Of a stretch of DNA of 64,000 nt, positions 46,648 through 60,680 are shown piece after piece; positions within the stretch are counted from its first letter, which is position 1; each line of letters opens with the position of its first letter. The position numbers were made by a program, and so were the translations under genes. Under the pieces are notes generated by a model that saw only the letters and a list, made by a program, of their open reading frames with translations, was not told the origin of the DNA and searched no databases. Origin of the DNA: Glebionis coronaria (taxonomy: Eukaryota; Streptophyta; Magnoliopsida; Asterales; Asteraceae); contig CM046876.1 of assembly GCA_025667525.1 (NCBI GenBank), positions 533,622,038 to 533,686,037 of the forward strand. Reading direction: 5' to 3'.

Positions 46648-47100
46648 TGTTAAGAATTTGTACAATAGCTTGTAATCAAACTAGAGCACTTGAGAACTCT
46701 TACTCAACTAAACAAGTTATGCGGAATCTAACTTATAAAGCAAAGAAGAATAGAATTACTCTAACTATTCGATCTTCTATTAATCAACTTTTGCAATGAG
46801 GTACATAAAAATCATCGTACCTATGTTCCTTTTATAGTGTAAGGAACCCTAGAATATTATATTATGATAAGTATATCACACACGATATATTATCAATATT
46901 CTAAAATATTAAGTGTATCACATAAGATACAATCTAACTATAACTATGACATATCTTTTCTAAAGATATATTCGTCCTAATCCACATACCAGTACTTACA
47001 TTAACACTAACGGTACTTGACATATACCGCGGTAACATTAATAGTACTTGCTAACACTAACAGTACTTGTACTTGTACTAACGGTACTTGGTACTTTACA
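46648..47100 (-). repeat. LTR (453 bp), minus orientation, solo or partial
   Basis: Plus-strand ends are tgttaagaatttg and tactttaca, so TG...CA holds on both strands. A TATA-like ctataaaag (minus strand) lies near 46835. Its minus-strand 5' part has repeated gtacttg motifs. There is no 5-bp duplication at its edges (tatta against gatgg). It sits between a Copia fragment and a Gypsy integrase fragment. Confidence 0.6.
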
Positions 47101-47455
47101 GATGGAAAAGTATGTACTTAGAAACATAATCCACCGCTACGAGTATGTACTTATTCCCATTTGAAGATGGAAAAGGTCCCATAAAATCTATGCCCCATAC
47201 ATCAAATATCTCACACTCTTGTATGAAATTTTGTGGCATCTCATCTCTTTGATTAATTTTTCCTTGTCTTTGACAAACATCACAATATTTCACCATCTCT
47301 TGGGCATCTTTGTAAATGGAAGGCCAATAATAACCCGAATGAAATACTTTCTTAGCCGTGTAGTTACGCCCAAAATGGCCCCACGTAGGTCCCTTATGGC
47401 AAGCCTCTAAAATCTTAAATGCGTCGGGACCATATATGTGACAATCCGTCAATTT
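47101..47455 (-). pseudogene. Ty3/Gypsy integrase fragment
   Basis: It encodes a zinc-binding integrase N terminus and the start of the catalytic core: [20 protein letters not shown], then [17 protein letters not shown], then [20 protein letters not shown] with the first catalytic Asp. It is cut off after VAVDYVSK, before the second Asp, by the LTR at 46648-47100. The style differs from the chromovirus at 12-32 kb and resembles Athila/Tat-type integrases, a tentative assignment. It is nonfunctional. Confidence 0.8.
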
Positions 47456-50400
47456 ATGGTTTATATTTTATTCTCAGTATTTAATTGAAAACATTATTTT
47501 AATGTTATAATATGAACTCACTTATTTTTGGGAAGAAATTTGGGTTTACGTCTTAAAGTAGCATCGACTACGTCTAAACCGGAGGATTCAACATTACGTG
47601 CTTACGTTTACATACACCGTTTTAGTGACAGTCCGACATTTCAGAAGATAAATTTATCCGTGAATAATATTTTGGAGTTTTAAATTTGTGTTGGTTCATA
47701 AACTCACAAATTTACGAGAAGAGATTCGGACTTACGATTATAACTTAACATCCTTTACGACTAAACCAGAAACCTTAGGATTACGTATTTACGTTTCCGA
47801 ACTCCGTTTTTGATGAGACAATTTTTATTAGATTCATTTTATGCCGTTGATTCATAATTTATAAAAACGTTTTTCGTAAAACGACCCGAGGGCACGTAAA
47901 TCGAGAAAACTAGAATCGAGGAATACCCGTAAATTAGTGGGATGTGACAAGTTTTACACTTGCCCACCCCACTATATGGATGGCTAAATAAGCTCCAACA
48001 CACTCCATGATGTGTCAAAATTTCAACTAACAAGTTAACACTTGTTAACTTGAAGCTTACAAAGTAAGCTACCAACATCAAAACCATTTCTTCCAAACCA
48101 TTCACTCATTCCATCCCATGCAAACCACTCATACTCTCCTCCATCTCTCTCAATATTTCGTCCAATCTTCACCCAAAACAACCCCCATTTGATCTTGATT
48201 CAATCATAAATCATATGTATAATTTACATATGATGAAAACCCATTGAAGTTATGAAGATTGGAGGTGATCTTAACATGTAAAAAGGAGTTTTCAAGGGAG
48301 TTTGGGGCTGATTTCTCAAGGAGTTTTCATGAAGAACAAGGGCTGATTTTTGGAGGAATCTACAAATACTTGGTGATCCTAGAAGTAATGTTCATATCTC
48401 ATAAGATTGGCTACCCAAATACAAGTCTTGTTCATCATCAACCCCATATTTTCATCACTTTGGTGGTATAGAGATTGTTCTTCCCATCCTCTTGTTATTT
48501 TGATTATGTAATCTTGTATTTTCTTTATTTATGTATATGTATATGATGATGAATGATGATAAAAATATTATGTGGGGATTTGGTGTTGATAAACATGGGT
48601 AAAAAGATGGAAAACCACATGTAAAATGGTTAAAATCTTGCTTAATGTGATGGCTGTATAAAAACAGTAAGTAACCAAATGTTAAACTGATAAAATAGTA
48701 AAGTGGAATCAGTATACAGTAAGTATTAGGTGTTATACACATGTGAGAGTTGTCCATGCAATGGAATCATAAAAATGAGTAAGATATGATCAAAACAAGT
48801 TTAGAGTGCAAATATGCCTACACTGTTTTGGACGAATTTATTAAAATATTTAGAGGTTGATTCATCAGTAGCTATAAGGAATAAAATGAAGCACATATCA
48901 TGTAGTTTCTGTGATAAAAATTTTAGGTCATATCTCGTTATAGAACTCTAGATATGGACATTTTAGTGCACTTAAAATTTAGGACTGATTTTGTGAAATT
49001 AAAGTTTAATATTATTATATAAGCACTCAAATAAATATAGTATAAAATGTGAATTAAAACCCACTAACTTATATATTTCATTTATATAAATATGCATAAG
49101 GATAAATAAATAGACATTATATAAAAATGGTAGTTTGGTAAGTTTTATAAGTTATAAAAACTATATACTAAGTTTTACGTCTTTTCGGCTAAAACCGAAA
49201 GATTAACGTTTTTGTCAAATAAAACTTAGACGGTCGGACCCGTCTAATATAAACTTTTATAAACTCACATACTGATATATGAACTTATATAACAAGTAAA
49301 AACCGATAAAACCCGAACTTTACAACATATAGACATTAACGGGCCAAAGTAGCCTTATTGGACTATAAACCCGACTAGTTAGTAAAACACTTATAAATTT
49401 ACTTATTGGGCTTAACCCACTTGGGCCCAACATGTAAAGTATAATACTGATAACAAAAGTATAAAATGGATTAATACAAGTTAATGGACTTATAAAAGGC
49501 TTATTGTACCTAAAACATGTAAATAAGTAAAACTAGTAAAACTAGTATAAAAATGTTACCAACACATAAACACTATAATGAATGAGTAAAAATGTACAAT
49601 CCCACTTGATCATCATCATATGTATACATAATTGTTATTTTTATAAAGTCATTGGACAAGAGTCTAAGACGAGTATTATTTGTCTAGGTTTCCGTGATTG
49701 AAGCACGTACGGTACATCCAAATCGCCGATAACCGCCTTCCCACATCAACGTGAGTTCATAGCCTCACACTCTTTAAAATATTTTTATGAAATGTTTTAT
49801 AAACCCGCGAGGGAGATAACATGTTAGTTTTTATGAAATAGGACACTAGTTGTCCCAATTGTTTGTTTATTGATTTGGACCCGAATGATTGTATGACCCG
49901 ATGAATGATTATATGACCCGATGTATGAAATAAAATGGATTATTAAAGTTAGGTTATGTCACTAAAAGTCCCATTAGCATGAATTGTGAACTACCGGGAT
50001 TTGGTAGACGCTTATGCATATAATAGTACTATATGGGGACGATCACCCCAGTTCGCGCCTTGACGGTTGATCCCCGTCGTGCCACATTGATTGGTAAGCG
50101 AATTTATGTATGAGAAGATTTCCATAGCGTGATCTTTGTGACGACACGCTAATTTAGATGGGCAAATTGAGTTTCGGGCTAGCTACCCGTTGTTTGTTGA
50201 AGTAAGGTAACAATGTCATGCGGCTTATAATAATCCAAATAACGAAATACTGCTATACGCACTGAATTACAATGAATTGCCTGACTAGCAATACGGGGTC
50301 TTATTATTGATTTTATGTTCGTGTTTTGGTTTTACATAACCATATTCATATAACGGTTTTTATTTAACTTTATACAACGTTATAAAACGTATTGTATGAT

Positions 50401-50892
50401 GTTTTTACGATATTGGTTCGTATAATGATTTTGAAGGCAAAAGCTTATATTATGATTTTCGATAAGGATTTGTATAAAATGACTTTGGCTATTTTATGGC
50501 CTATTACAAAGATTTGTACAAAATGATTTTCGGTAATAATTTTATACCGATGTTATATTGATGGATTTCATTAAACTCTATGAATTCACTCGGCGTTTTC
50601 GCTGACCTTTTCTTTTAACATGTTTTATCTCAGGTACTTGAAGGTAATTCTCGGGAAGACAACAAGGATTCATGGCCCGCACTTAATTAATAATTTCCAT
50701 TCAAATGTTTTATAAAATTTGTATGAAATAATATGACTTGGGACCTATGTAAATTTGGTATTTATGAATGGAAATGCTTTATTATTAAACGACGCGATTC
50801 TTAAGCGTTGTCTATGATGTGAGTAATGTGCTATCCCGTAACACCAACAAGTCTTCCGCTGTATTGAATTGTATAAATTTGGGGGTGTTATA
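47456..50892 (+). repeat. Long Gypsy LTR, plus orientation
   Basis: The right edge is defined by gggggtgttata (50892), followed two bases later by a primer-binding site tggtaccagagc (50896-50907). The left edge is uncertain; 47456 is simply the end of the integrase fragment. Parts (aaacccgcgaggg near 49803, the gataaccgcc area, and the final tataaatttgggggtgtta) correspond in inverted orientation to the LTRs at 51553-54121 and 58711-60680, so this is a related family in the opposite orientation. There is no gene. Confidence 0.6.
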
Positions 50893-51552
<660 letters not shown>

Positions 51553-54121
51553 TGTAACACCCCCAAATTTATACGCAGCGGAATACATCTTTGGGTGCTA
51601 AACAATGATACAACAACACATAATTTATAAAGAACGACTCGAAAAGAGACGTTTCAAATTTATCGTTCCTAAAAAATTTATCAGAGTAGCGTAGTCCCAA
51701 GTAATCGTTACCAAAAGATAAGTTAAAACAACATATTAGTTTGTTTTAAAATGGAACGATAAATAAATCAAAGAGTTTGAACAACAAAAGCAGTGCACAA
51801 CTTCATTCCCGTGACCTCCAAGCTTCCACTTCTTGATTACCTGAAATACATGTGAGTAAAACAATCAGCAAAAATGCCGAGTGAATCTATAGGTTTATGA
51901 AATCAATTTGAACACAAGCAAAGATTATAAGTTTGTGGCATGCTTATAAGCATCAAATAATAATTTGCATCAACAATGATAATTGTATATAGCATAAATT
52001 GCAATAAGCTCATGGAACCGAGCCCTTAGACACTCCCATATCAGTCTAATAAGACGAGAGATTTATTAATTGTCGGTTACCTCCAGATTATTGGTACATT
52101 GCCGTATACCTGACTTCTCAATACAATATGCTCAAACAGTGTGGAGGTCGGGCCTAAGCTTCTATGACAAGTCCACAAAAACTGAACCGGGGCGGCTTCC
52201 CCCATAGATCTATTAATTGTACTAGCGGTTAACCCATCATAGGTTAATTAACGGTCCATAATTGAGGTTTTAACAAAGGCAATCACTTAATGCAATTTAA
52301 AGGCAACCACGGGTCCATTCATAGAGGGACAAAGCATACCATAAAAATCTTGTGTTCTAAGTTTATAAAACATGTATTCCCCCTCGCGGGTTTAAAATCA
52401 TTTAATAACTAGTATAAAGCGAGGCTATAGACTCACCTTAGCCAATAGTGGTAATGAGACGATCGCCGACGATAGATGATGCCTTTCAAACACGAGAACC
52501 GCAACCTATCAAATGAGGTGCGTTCATTAATAATAGACTCGAGAAATAACCCATACATAAGAATATAAAACTCGACTCATAAAATCACGACAAAATCGAG
52601 AGAAAACGATACAAGTGATACTATTACACTCTCCTATATATTCATTTTATTATTCTACGCCTTTAATAAAAATCTGCCGGAACATACCGAATGTCCAAGC
52701 CGTTTTCCCGTACTTAGACATATCAACTTTTTATGATACTACTCAGAGAACTCACTTACTATATGTAGAAAGTCCTCCCAAGAGCCCATTAAAAGATTTT
52801 ACTTCTAAAGTTCCCTGCCCGACTCATCTTTGAATCACAAAATCCGGACAGTTTAGCGACCTTGAGTTACGAAACCATTTTGACCATTCTAAACAACTCC
52901 GTTTGTAAAACCGCCACTTGATTCTAAAAATAGACTCAAAATGCTAAACTTGTAGCCTGAGAACAGCCCTTGAATCATTTTGAAACTCATTTTATAGTCC
53001 CCGAGATTCGATCCAAATATCGACAACAATTTTCGGATTGTGTCAACACTCGTCTCCCGGTACACGAAAATCAAACTAGTGTAACTTCCACCTCGTTTGG
53101 AGTTGGAAGGCCTACTTTATATCAAATCGAAGCTAACGAAATTCTCTACAACATAATCCCATCATATCATCCTATATTCAGACTTAAGACCCTCGAAAAT
53201 GGCCTCAAACCTACTGCCTAAAATTGACTATAAAAATCTCTTACAAAATCAAGTTTTTGATCAAAACCAACAACTTTTATCATCATTCTAACATCCTAAC
53301 ATCACCATAAACCAATCCTAACACTTGTATCATCATCAAAATCAAAAACCCAAAAATTAAGATTCAACTTTTTAACCAAAACATTACATAAACATCATTT
53401 GATCATCATCTCTAACACATGCATGATCAAAATCACCACCTAACAAGCCTAGTTTTTTTTTTTATCAAAATTCAAAACTCAATGCATGTAAGTAAAAATG
53501 GTATCATTAGAATCACCTTTCAAAAATAGGAATGGGACTTATTTTGTTTTTGGATGGATCAAAGTTGATCATAAAAAAAAATTGATGGAATGGATGGTGG
53601 TGGTGTAGGCCAAAATGGAAAAGAAAGAAGAAAGATGGTGTTTTTGTTTTAATGAATTTTTTTAAATGAATTGTGTTAGTGGAAAACATATATATAGTGT
53701 AAGGTTAGGGTAGTTTTTGCCAATTTGTGATAGTTTTGGTCCAAAATGTAATAAAATAGTTTAAAATGGTAAAAATGTAAATTACAAATTTTAAATATTT
53801 ACGAGACTCGGGTTTCGTAAAAATACTTTTTAAAAGTTTAAACGCACACGAAAAATAATAATATAACGACTCGATACGTAATTAAAACGACATCGTCGAA
53901 AATATTAAATATCGAAACGATCGATAATAAAATATAAATTTTTGTCATCCGTCGGTATCGCGATCACTAGTAGTCCTCGTTACTCGTCAAAATATTAAAA
54001 TATAATATTTAATATCAGTTTCAACTTAAACCGTTAAACACAATAATATTTAACGTTATAAAATACTTCAAAATAATTGAAAGTAGAATTAAATTATGAC
54101 CTTATTTTTACGGGTTTTACA
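51553..54121 (-). repeat. 3' LTR of LARD-like element (2569 bp)
   Basis: Plus-strand ends are TGTAACACCCCCAAATTT and CGGGTTTTACA. The identical short open frames at 52615 and 59773, and at 52970 and 60128, are only LTR repeat copies. No gene is supported inside. Confidence 0.85.
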
Positions 54122-54421
54122 TCCTCACCACCTTAAGGGAGCGACGTCCCGGCGCTCAACTCGCCTCATACACGAGTTGTTCACTACCCGGAAAGAGGAG
54201 GGCATTCCTTATAAAGAAGTCTTCACGTTCCTACGTGAATCTTGATCCACGATCTCCACTGGTTCTTTTACAAAACGTAACTTGTCGTCAAGTGGTATCT
54301 CACCAAAAAGGAATAAATAAATCCTTATCCACCAGTCACCCGTCAAGTTCGACACATGAAAATTTTTATGAATCACACGAAGCTCATTCGATAACAAGAA
54401 TAGATGACAGGATTTTCGGAT
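54122..54421 (-). pseudogene. Gypsy integrase C-terminal remnant
   Basis: The minus-strand frame has LRVIHKNFHVSNL and then EIPLDDKLRFVKEPVEIVDQ, the conserved end of many plant Gypsy integrases just before the 3' LTR. The preceding integrase core and the usual downstream VRW...FTWE block are missing. A purine tract follows at 54134-54122. Confidence 0.65.
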
Positions 54422-57400
54422 AAGTCCAGTTAAAAAGAATGTTGCAATTTAAAGGATATCCATCGGCCGGATAGCCATGGACACACATCAAAAAGAACTA
54501 ACAAGAAAACATTTTCGTCGTCGGAGGGTGCTCACACGCGGGTCCCTACTCAAAAGATAATACAAAGACACCATCTCACTTTCGCCAACGCGCATTAAAG
54601 TCTCAATAAACATCGTTGTTGAAAGTCAAAAAGATATTACATAATATGTGCTCTACATGATCGGACGTCATCGGATGATGCCGCCTCAAGTTCTCACAAC
54701 TTACGATCATTTGACTAGATCACACATCACTAAGTACATAAAAGAAAAGTTCGAACATAAACATCGAGTATAGATCTCCACCGTTAATCATCGAGAAAAC
54801 CTTGAACGAACCCTTGATAATAACCAATTGATCTCAAGAGTCTTTCCATGATCCTTCGATAGTAGCAAGTAATATTACAAAAACTTCATATCCATGATAA
54901 GTTGCCATTGATAACACGGTCCTCAATCATTCCACAAGTACACACATAAATCCTGGTGACACTTATCGTTTCTTCTTATACACTGCTTCCCGAGATTTAT
55001 TTTAAACTCAGAATAAAATAGTAATCTTCAATACGAGGAACAAAACGAGATAAAAATAAATTCAATAAACGCATAAACGGACTAGATGTGGTAAAATGAT
55101 TTAAGGTTGACGACCGACGAGGGATCTCGAATCACGTAACCGTAAAACATAATAATTCACAATACTAGAAAAATGAGAGCGAAGAATAAATTAAATATTA
55201 ACATTAAAATAACGTTTGTCACAATTATCCATCCCGGATTTGGTATTACCTTAAAATTCAATTGAGGTACTTTCTTGATAAAGATGATACATCAAAAATA
55301 GAAGTAAAATAGTTTCAAAATTTATTTGGTCGTCTTAAGAAACTTTGAAAGAATGACGTAAATTTATTAATTAAACTCATAATGATGGTTACAATTAGAG
55401 AATATAATTTCCAAATTAAATCACTATTAGGAATATAAATTAAACTGGCAATTTCATTACATTAAAAGTAAAGTATAATAAGTAAGTTAGTTCAAAAGGT
55501 AGAACATAATTTTATTTTAAACATTAGTTTTAGTTATACAAAATATGGTGTATAAATTTGATCTTTTACTTGTGATGGTTATTTCGATAATTGAAAATCA
55601 TTAGAAAATGTAGACAAGTTCCATAAAAATTTTATAATACTTTGTAGAAATACATAAAGGTGTTTATTATTTCAAAATAAACATGGGATATATTCGGGTT
55701 TCAAAATGTGACAAGATAATAAACGAATACGAATTGAAATAATAGTCAACAATCAGTACGAAATAAACGGTACAAAAGGGGACGAAGCAAATGTCGTATG
55801 AATTCTTAAAGAGAATAATAAAATAAAGGCATTGATGGTATGACGATAAGAATGATAGATTAAACAAGTTGTCAATTTTGTTAGTGCGGTCGATGGTTCA
55901 CCAATATCAGTTTGTTAACTTAGCGGTGGTCGATACATGATCGGAAATAAGATCCATACAAAAATTTTAATCAAAGAAAATTCCTAATAATCACTTGTAA
56001 TTAAAACAAATCAAATGAACGATGTTAGTGTTTAAAGAGAGAAGTCAAAGCACGGTTCACAAGAGTGGATTTCGAGACAAACGAGAGTGACGGACGTCAT
56101 CCCGGATATACGGAAATCACTCTAGTGATAATTCATTATTCACGTGCGGAGACATTCCAAAGATCTACTCAGTCGCATAATGAAGATTGAAAGAGAAGGA
56201 AGGATAAAACATCGAGACTTTCACGTCATTTACCAACAATCAGTAATTAGACGCACAATCAAAAGAAATCAGTTATAAGACAAAATGAAGTAACAAGTGG
56301 AAAAACAATCATCGAGTAAAAACGAATTTGTAAACGTGTAATTCATCCAAGAGAAGGTAAGAAAACATATGCGGATGCATAAAAATTGCGCTACTTGCAT
56401 AAAATATAAAGGTTTTCAAAACTTCTTTCACTTTATTTCATTTTATTTATCTTTATCATAAATACAAGTAAAAAGTTGATTATCATCAAGATTTTTTTAA
56501 GGTGACTACTATTCAGCCTAGGATGGCTCCTTCTAAATTAGACATAGGTGATCAGGCCATGTATAATTTAGGGCTAGCAATGCAGTGCTCCATTTCTTCG
56601 AAAAGTATTACGTTTCTTATGTTTATATATAAACCATGCCATTTGAAAAATGGAATTTTAAAAATATTTTATAAATTTATAGGAAACAGGTAATTTGTGA
56701 AATACTCAATAAGCAACTTTGAATGTCACGAAAAGTATTTTATAAGACCAAAGTAAAAATAATTGGTGAAAATAATCGTAAAACAATATCAGATTTATTT
56801 ATAATATGACATTATGACAACGTATAAAGTAGTCAAAGTTTTGCAAAAAGTGGCAAATAGTAGCTCATAAAACAATCAATGAAATGGTTACAAGTTGTTA
56901 ATGTTTCAAAGGGTTATAAGGTTTAGACGAAAACGTCATGAGATACACGATAAGAATGTCAACGAAGAATGTGAAAGCAGAACTTCAAAACTCAACTCAA
57001 ATCGGTGGAAGGTTAGAAGAAAACAAAAATAAAATAACATCGAATGACAAATGAGTCATATATATGAAAAGAATAAAACAATCCACATGTGTATTCTTTG
57101 TAAGATACTCGACACAACATGCTTTTAAGAAAGTATGTTATTCGTTTTTAAATTACACCATTAATCCGGTAATTGCTAATCCTGTATTGTTTCTATTTTT
57201 AAATATTTTCACATGCAACTAGTATTCGTTAGTTGTAAAATAATATTTGTTAAAATTTTACGATCTCAAATGAAATCAAAACAGCTTAGAAACATTTAAA
57301 ACTCATGTTCTGAATTTTCTATCAGATTTAACTTTTAAATATGAGCCGATTAATTGACCCGATAAACGACATCTCCAAGACTCGGAGTTTAAAGCATTTT

Positions 57401-58695
57401 GATACAAAACGACGTTTCAGACGACTTTCTAGTTTTACCCGAGACCTGAAAACCAATGTAAAATGACCAAAATACCCCTGCAAGTTCTGTGCGGGTTTGA
57501 CTATTTTATTTAAAAAAAAAACGCAGGTTTTACTTTTAAGTTTTGACCTGTTTATACTGCCCCTACAGTTTCTGCATAAAGTGTATTTTTCGACACTTCT
57601 TAACGGCTCAAAATATATACATATATACACACATGTCTTGTGGATTTTATAACAACGAAAAAATAAATCTCGTAATGAGCATCAAATAAAATATAGCATG
57701 ATGAATGACAGAAAATGCTTCAACGTATTCAACACAAAATTTAGGAAGCAAGACGGTGAAAAACGTTCGTAATTTAGATTTCAAAATGCAATGTAGGCAA
57801 ATCTCATTGGTGCCACGATTGTCAAAAACATAAAACATAACAAGAAAAAAATGGAACATTAACATGCTACACTCCGGGAGCGAGAAGGTTAATGAAAAAC
57901 AAATGATACAATTTTATATAAGTAAAATCGTATTCCAATTCTAGTGCCATAATCTAGACGATGATTTATAAAATAACGATGACGTTACCGAGATATAAGT
58001 GAACAATACACTTCGGAGTCGATACATATAAATGTCAACGAATTAAATCTTCGTATGTCGTGTAAAACGATAATAAAAATCAACAAAATATTATGAAAAA
58101 TCATGTTATTATTCAACACTATTTTAAGAAATGTTTCTAAATGTGTGACTCACACGATAGCGGTTAGTCTATTCCAAAGACACATTGATCTACACAATGG
58201 TCTAGAAATTACGTTAAAAGACGTCCAGGCACAAATAGCCGGAAGACGATTTGGATATCTATATAGATATCACAAAGGGTTAAACAATGAAAGTAACGCG
58301 CTTAAATGAAGTTATGTAAGGTCATAATATAAAATTTGCAATAAAAGCAATTTAAATACTTCAAAAATAAATACAGAAAGATCTTAAAAATTCATTGTAT
58401 TTATTTAAGTTAATCATTAATAAATGATAAACTTTTATCGAAAAGTTTAACGACATAAATATATATCGATAAAGGGATCCTAGATATAAATATATATCAA
58501 TAAAGGGATCATAGTATTTATTTATAAATACTTGGCAATAAAAGGATACGTAATAACGTATACTAAAGTTGTAATCCCAGAAGTAGCTTAAACCTGAAGT
58601 CACGCGAAGTTATGTGCACCGACTCTTTGAAAAATAAAAACTGACAGTTATAGTTTAGGTTTTTAAAATAAAGACCTAGTTCTCTATAACTCATG
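54422..58695 (-). other. Noncoding internal region of LARD-like element
   Basis: About 4.3 kb without recognisable gag, protease, RT or RNase H on either strand. Open frames are at most about 100 codons and featureless. The stretch is AT-rich with many short acgata/tcgata-like words. Confidence 0.55.
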
Positions 58696-58710
58696 GCTCT
58701 GGTACCAATC

Positions 58711-60680
58711 TTTAACACCCCTAAATTTATACGCAGCGGAATACATCTTTGGGTGCTAAACAATGATACAACAACACATAATTTATAAAGAACGACTCGA
58801 AAAGAGACGTTTCAAATTTATCGTTCCTAAAAAATTTATCAGAGTAGCGTAGTCCCAAGTAATCGTTACCAAAAGATAAGTTTAAACAACATATTAGTTT
58901 GTTTTAAAATGGAACGATAAATAAATCAAAGAGTTTGAACAACAAAAGCAGTGCACAACTTCATTCCCATGACCTCCAAGCTTCCACTTCTTGATTACCT
59001 GAAATACATGTGAGTAAAACAATCAGCAAAAATGCCGAGTGAATCTATAGGTTTATGAAATCAATTTGAACACAAGCAAAGATTATAAGTTTGTGGCATG
59101 CTTATAAGCATCAAATAATAATTTGCATCAACAATGATAATTGTATATAGCATAAATTGCAATAAGCTCATGGAACCGAGCCCTTAGACACTCCCATATC
59201 AGTCTAATAAGACGAGAGATTTATTAATTGTCGGTTACCTCCAGATTATTGGTACATTGCCGTATACCTGACTTCTCAATACAATATGCTCAAACAGTGT
59301 GGAGGTCGGGCCTAAGCTTCTATGACAAGTCCACAAAAACTGAACCGGGGCGGCTTCCCCCATAGATCTATTAATTGTACTAGCGGTTAACCCATCATAG
59401 GTTAATTAACGGTCCATAATTGAGGTTTTAACAAAGGCAATCACTTAATGCAATTTAAAGGCAACCACGGGTCCATTCATAGAGGGACAAAGCATACCAT
59501 AAAAATCTTGTGTTCTAAGTTTATAAAACATGTATTCCCCCTCGCGGGTTTAAAATCATTTAATAACTAGTATAAAGCGAGGCTATAGACTCACCTTAGC
59601 CAATAGTGGTAATGAGACGATCGCCGACGATAGATGATGCCTTTCAAACACGAGAACCGCAACCTATCAAATGAGGTGCGTTCATTAATAATAGACTCGA
59701 GAAATAACCCATACATAAGAATATAAAACTCGACTCATAAAATCACGACAAAATCGAGAGAAAACGATACAAGTGATACTATTACACTCTCCTATATATT
59801 CATTTTATTATTCTACGCCTTTAATAAAAATCTGCCGGAACATACCAAATGTCCAAGCCGTTTTCCCGTACTTAGACATATCAACTTTTTATGATACTAC
59901 TCAGAGAACTCACTTACTATATGTAGAAAGTCCTCCCAAGAGCCCATTAAAAGATTTTACTTCTAAAGTTCCCTGCCCGACTCATCTTTGAATCACAAAA
60001 TCCGGACAGTTTAGCGACCTTGAGTTACGAAACCATTTTGACCATTCTAAACAACTCCGTTTGTAAAACCGCCACTTGATTCTAAAAATAGACTCAAAAT
60101 GCTAAATTTGTAGCCTGAGAACAGCCCTTGAATCATTTTGAAACTCATTTTATAGTCCCCGAGATTCGATCCAAATATCGACAACAATTTTCGGATTGTG
60201 TCAACACTCGTCTCCCGGTACACGAAAATCAAACTAGTGTAACTTCCACCTCGTTTGGAGTTGGAAGGCCTACTTTATATCAAATCGAAGCTAACGAAAT
60301 TCTCTACAACATAATCCCATTATATCATCCTATATTCAGACTTAAGACCCTCGAAAATGGCCTCAAACCTACTGCCTAAAATTGACTATAAAAATCTCTT
60401 ACAAAATCAAGTTTTTGATCAAAACCAACAACTTTTATCATCATTCTAACATCCTAACATCACCATAAACCAATCCTAACACTTGTATCATCATCAAAAT
60501 CAAAAACCCAAAAATTAAAATTCAACTTTTTAACCAAAACATTACATAAACATCATTTGATCATCATCTCTAACACATGCATGATCAAAATCACCACCTA
60601 ACAAGCCTAGTTTTTTTTTTATCAAAATTCAAAACTCAATGCATGTAAGTAAAAATGGTATCATTAGAATCACCTTTCAA
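58711..60680 (-). repeat. 5' LTR of LARD-like element, truncated
   Basis: It starts tttaacacccc (the terminal tg has become tt) and matches 51553 onwards to within a few substitutions, ending at the shared cctttcaaaa. The last about 600 bases of the LTR are missing because the sequence switches to Copia coding DNA. Confidence 0.85.

Larger units (their letters stand above)
51553..60680 (-). mobile_element. Long-LTR Gypsy derivative with little coding (LARD-like), right LTR truncated
   Basis: The left LTR is 51553-54121. The right LTR starts at 58711 and matches the first about 1970 bases of the left LTR, then is cut at 60680 by a Tork-like Copia. On the minus strand a primer-binding site (tggtaccagagc, 58696-58707) follows the LTR at 58711, and a purine-rich tract (54122-54134) precedes the LTR ending at 54121. 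The 4.6-kb internal region has one recognisable coding scrap, an integrase C terminus at 54209-54420. By eye the LTRs differ at about eight positions over about 1970 bases, so insertion is recent although coding is gone. That combination fits a nonautonomous derivative mobilised in trans. Confidence 0.8.

Noticed and set aside
52615..53221. Conserved small proteins duplicated at 59773-60379
   Set aside because: Identity is explained by LTR duplication; the frames have no domain and no codon bias.
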